Positions 61,946 through 64,000 of a stretch of 64,000 nt of DNA are shown here, in pieces. The translations under genes and the position numbers were made by a program. The stretch spans positions 1,159,001 through 1,223,000 of the forward strand of contig NZ_JBBOOE010000001.1 of assembly GCF_038002965.1 (NCBI RefSeq), written 5' to 3'. The DNA comes from Robertmurraya sp. FSL R5-0851. GTDB taxonomy: Bacteria > Bacillota > Bacilli > Bacillales > Cytobacillaceae. A model generated the notes under the pieces. It was not told where the DNA came from. It saw only the letters and a list, made by a program, of their open reading frames with translations, and searched no databases. Position 1 is the stretch's first letter. Each line of letters opens with the position of its first letter.

Positions 61946-63706
61946 TTAAAAGGAGATGATTTCAAAGCCGAAAGGAGCAACCGTAACTGAAAGATGATCA
62001 GATTCAGCTGCAAATTCTTTATTTTTCAATAAGTCTATAAGCTTTCTTCCTTTTAAATGAAAAGGTAATGAATGCGTAGCTTCTTTACTAGTAGGGTTTA
62101 ATATAACTATTATTGTTTTGTTTTCATCCTTTTTCGAATAGGCAATACACTCATCCTTATCCGAATGGGCAAGGAAAGAGAAGGTTCCTGAGTTGGCAAG
62201 AAGCTTTTCTTCTTTTCTTAGCTTAATTAATGATTGGATATGTTGTTGCATCTCTTTATTCCATTTTTCCATTTCCCACGGCATGCATTCTCTACAACCA
62301 GGGTCCATGACTCCACTTAAACCAATTTCATCTCCGTAATATATGCAAGGTGTCCCGATAAATGTCATCATAAAGGTATAAATAAGCTTCATTCTATCTG
62401 TGTTACCATTACATTCTGTTAAAATACGTGGTGTATCATGACTTCCAACTAGGTTAAATGCAACTTCATTAACATTGCTAGGATACATTTGAATAACCGA
62501 TGTCATGTTTTCAATAAACTGCTGCTTTGAAATTTGATCTTTTGCAAAGAAATTTAACACATTTGTTAAGAAAGGATAGTTCATCACTGCATCAAATTGG
62601 TCTCCTCGCAGCCACGGCATGGAATCGTGCCATATTTCACCTAAAATATATAGGTCAGGCTTGAGGTTCTTAACAGCATGACGGAACTCTCTCCAAAACT
62701 GATGGTCAATTTCATTGGCTACATCTAATCGCCATCCATCTATATCAAACTCTCGAACCCAGTACCTTCCAACCTCAAGCAAGTATTGCTTTACTTCTTC
62801 GTTTTGTGTATTAAGTTTAGGCATCGTTTGCTCAAAGGCAAATGTGGAGTAGTTTGGAAGCTCACCACCTTTTAAAGGAAATTCCTTTGTATGAAACCAG
62901 CTTGCATACTTTGATTTCTCTCCATTCTTAAGAACATCTTGAAAGGGAGGAAAGTGGTATCCGCTATGATTAAACACAGCATCAAGCATCACCTTTATTC
63001 CATTTTTGTGACAAGTTTTTACAAGTTCCTTAAAGGTTTCTTTATCTCCAAACTGAGGATCAATCTCCATATAGTCCATCGTATCGTATTTATGATTTGA
63101 ATATGCCTTGAAAATAGGAGTAAAGTAGATTCCTGTGACCCCTAAATCCACTAAATAATCAATATGATCGATGATTCCTTTAAAGTCTCCACCAAAAAAG
63201 TTTTTCGGTGATGGAGGTTCACTTGCCCATGGTAGGGCCCCTTTTGGATCATTGGTAAGATCTCCATTGGCGAATCTCTCTGGGAATATTTGATACCAGA
63301 CTGTATCTTTTACCCAGCTTGGAGCACGAAATACTTCGCTCGCATGAAGGAAGGGAAATGAGAAGTAATAACTCGGATCTTCAGGAGCCTTCTCATAAAA
63401 TCCTTTTTCTGTATATAAAATGGTTTCTTCTCCATTATTAATAAAGAATCCGTAGCGAATTCGCTTGTAGGTAGGTTGTATACTTAGAAGCCAGTAATCA
63501 AAAAGAGCATCTGTTGCAACTTTCTCCATTTCTGTTTGCTGAGAAATCCAAGCCCCATCTTTCCATTCATATTGATCACCGAATAAAAGCTGAACCGTTT
63601 GAACTTCTTCTTTACGAGTACGCAGTTTTAAGTGTAATGTATGTTCATCAATGGGATATGCGTATTCATCTGTAGGACGATGATAAATAGAAGAACGAGT
63701 AATCAT
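61946..63706 (-). CDS. GH13 maltodextrin hydrolase (neopullulanase/maltogenic amylase type)
   Basis: This 586-residue enzyme of GH13 subfamily 20 has an N-terminal starch-binding-like domain (1-125), the catalytic barrel and a C-terminal beta domain. The four GH13 regions are clear: DAVFNHSG, GWRLDVANE (Asp nucleophile), LGEIWHD (Glu acid/base) and FNLVGSHDTPR (Asp). It lacks a signal peptide, so it acts in the cytoplasm on imported maltodextrins. ATG at 63706 with AAGGAGG. LacI-type operators upstream suggest maltose control. Confidence 0.92.
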   Translation of the reverse strand: MITRSSIYHRPTDEYAYPIDEHTLHLKLRTRKEEVQTVQLLFGDQYEWKDGAWISQQTEMEKVATDALFDYWLLSIQPTYKRIRYGFFINNGEETILYTEKGFYEKAPEDPSYYFSFPFLHASEVFRAPSWVKDTVWYQIFPERFANGDLTNDPKGALPWASEPPSPKNFFGGDFKGIIDHIDYLVDLGVTGIYFTPIFKAYSNHKYDTMDYMEIDPQFGDKETFKELVKTCHKNGIKVMLDAVFNHSGYHFPPFQDVLKNGEKSKYASWFHTKEFPLKGGELPNYSTFAFEQTMPKLNTQNEEVKQYLLEVGRYWVREFDIDGWRLDVANEIDHQFWREFRHAVKNLKPDLYILGEIWHDSMPWLRGDQFDAVMNYPFLTNVLNFFAKDQISKQQFIENMTSVIQMYPSNVNEVAFNLVGSHDTPRILTECNGNTDRMKLIYTFMMTFIGTPCIYYGDEIGLSGVMDPGCRECMPWEMEKWNKEMQQHIQSLIKLRKEEKLLANSGTFSFLAHSDKDECIAYSKKDENKTIIVILNPTSKEATHSLPFHLKGRKLIDLLKNKEFAAESDHLSVTVAPFGFEIISF

Positions 63707-63721
63707 ATTATTTCCTCCTTG

Positions 63722-63735
63722 TGCAATCGATTGCA
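63722..63735. promoter_or_regulatory. LacI-family operator before the GH13 gene
   Basis: TGCAATCGATTGCA is a perfect 14-bp palindrome with a central CG, the hallmark of LacI-type sites, 16 bp before the GH13 start and overlapping its leader. Confidence 0.75.
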
Positions 63736-63838
63736 TTTAATTCTACTTTCTTAAAGTTAGCAGATATGTGAAAACCCTTCAACAAATAAATGTCAAAACA
63801 TTTGTAAATTTTTTTCTTTGTCTTTTATGTGAAAATAG

Positions 63839-63866
63839 TTGTCAAAACGAAAAAACTAGGTATAAT
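63839..63866 (+). promoter_or_regulatory. Predicted sigma-A promoter reading out of the window
   Basis: TTGTCA (63839-63844), 16-bp spacer, TATAAT (63861-63866). It should transcribe the gene right of the window, probably a maltose/maltodextrin transport operon. Confidence 0.65.
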
Positions 63867-63878
63867 AAAAAATATAGT

Positions 63879-63898
63879 TTGTGCAATCGTTTTCGCAA
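63879..63898. promoter_or_regulatory. LacI-family operator at the rightward promoter
   Basis: TTGTGCAATCGTTTTCGCAA shares TTGTGCAATCG with the site at 63722 and lies just downstream of the predicted -10, a repressing position. Confidence 0.7.
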
Positions 63899-63952
63899 CT
63901 CTATTCTTTCAGTTGAACGTATAAGACCAATAAATTATATATTTATAACTAA

Positions 63953-63970
63953 TTGTGGCAACGTTTTCAT
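63953..63970. promoter_or_regulatory. Further LacI/cre-like site
   Basis: TTGTGGCAACGTTTTCAT resembles both the operators here and a cre site (TGGCAACGTTTTCA has one mismatch to TGWNANCGNTNWCA). The last bases of the window, TTGTGCAATC at 63991-64000, begin another site. Confidence 0.5.
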
Positions 63971-64000
63971 AGAGTGCTGTTTTTATAGATTTGTGCAATC

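Overview
The window comes from the chromosome of an AT-rich, endospore-forming Firmicute of the family Bacillaceae. Spore genes (gerPA-F, a CotF-family coat protein, asnO, yhfH), comK, the coproporphyrin-dependent haem genes (hemE-hemH-hemY), hmoB and strong GGAGG ribosome binding sites all point there. Gene order follows the Bacillus subtilis yhg-yhf-yhj-yis region closely (yhfA, hmoB, hemEHY, yhgD, yhgE, yhfH, yhfI, lplJ, lcfB, yhfN, yhzC, comK, yhjD, yhjE, addB, addA, HNH gene, gerP, yisK, yisL, yisN, asnO, yisQ). The genus cannot be fixed from the sequence alone.

Layout. 1-5.5 kb: a beta-glucoside/cellobiose PTS operon (two tandem EIIB genes, EIIC, EIIA, a 6-phospho-beta-glucosidase, an HPr paralogue and a HAD phosphatase) preceded by the tail of a probable PTS-controlled regulator. 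5.5-8.3 kb: transporter YhfA, then a decayed liaFS-like locus with an intact LiaR-like regulator. 8.3-15.6 kb: hmoB, hemEHY, and the self-regulating yhgD-yhgE pair. 15.6-23.7 kb: yhfH, yhfI, lplJ, galE, a coat protein, a NERD protein and fatty-acid degradation genes (lcfB under a FadR-type operator, plus an enoyl-CoA hydratase). 23.8-33.7 kb: a TrpXYZ-type ABC transporter, azlCD, a membrane M48 protease, yhzC, comK, yhjD, an S9 peptidase and yhjE. 33.7-39.3 kb: a broken MalT-like regulator, an insertion sequence, a FabG-type reductase, a hydrolase, and a DeoR-HAD pair. 39.5-49.9 kb: addB and addA, the latter split by a group II intron, then a small HNH gene. 49.9-54.5 kb: gerPA-F, a DUF418 protein, yisK and yisL. 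55.1-58.4 kb: a four-gene Mu/Tn7-like transposon at the start codon of yisN. 58.6-64 kb: asnO, a MATE exporter and a GH13 maltodextrin hydrolase beside LacI-type operators.

Four mobile or mobile-derived elements are resolved from the sequence. (1) An IS at 33839-35681 has near-perfect terminal inverted repeats and an 8-bp target duplication. (2) A group II intron at 44244-46966 interrupts the Walker B motif of AddA at DEYQD|T; candidate IBS1/EBS1 and IBS2/EBS2 pairings can be read directly. (3) A transposon at 55128-58382 has TG..CA ends, paired 25-26-bp terminal repeats and a 7-bp target duplication; it separates yisN from its ribosome binding site. (4) A MITE-like 184-bp repeat lies at 22684-22867. 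Two non-coding tandem arrays (52-bp and about 51-bp units) are unexplained.

Regulation visible in the sequence includes a FadR operator at lcfB, matching 23-bp operators before yhgD and yhgE, a sigma-K promoter before gerPA, and repeated LacI-family operators at the right edge.
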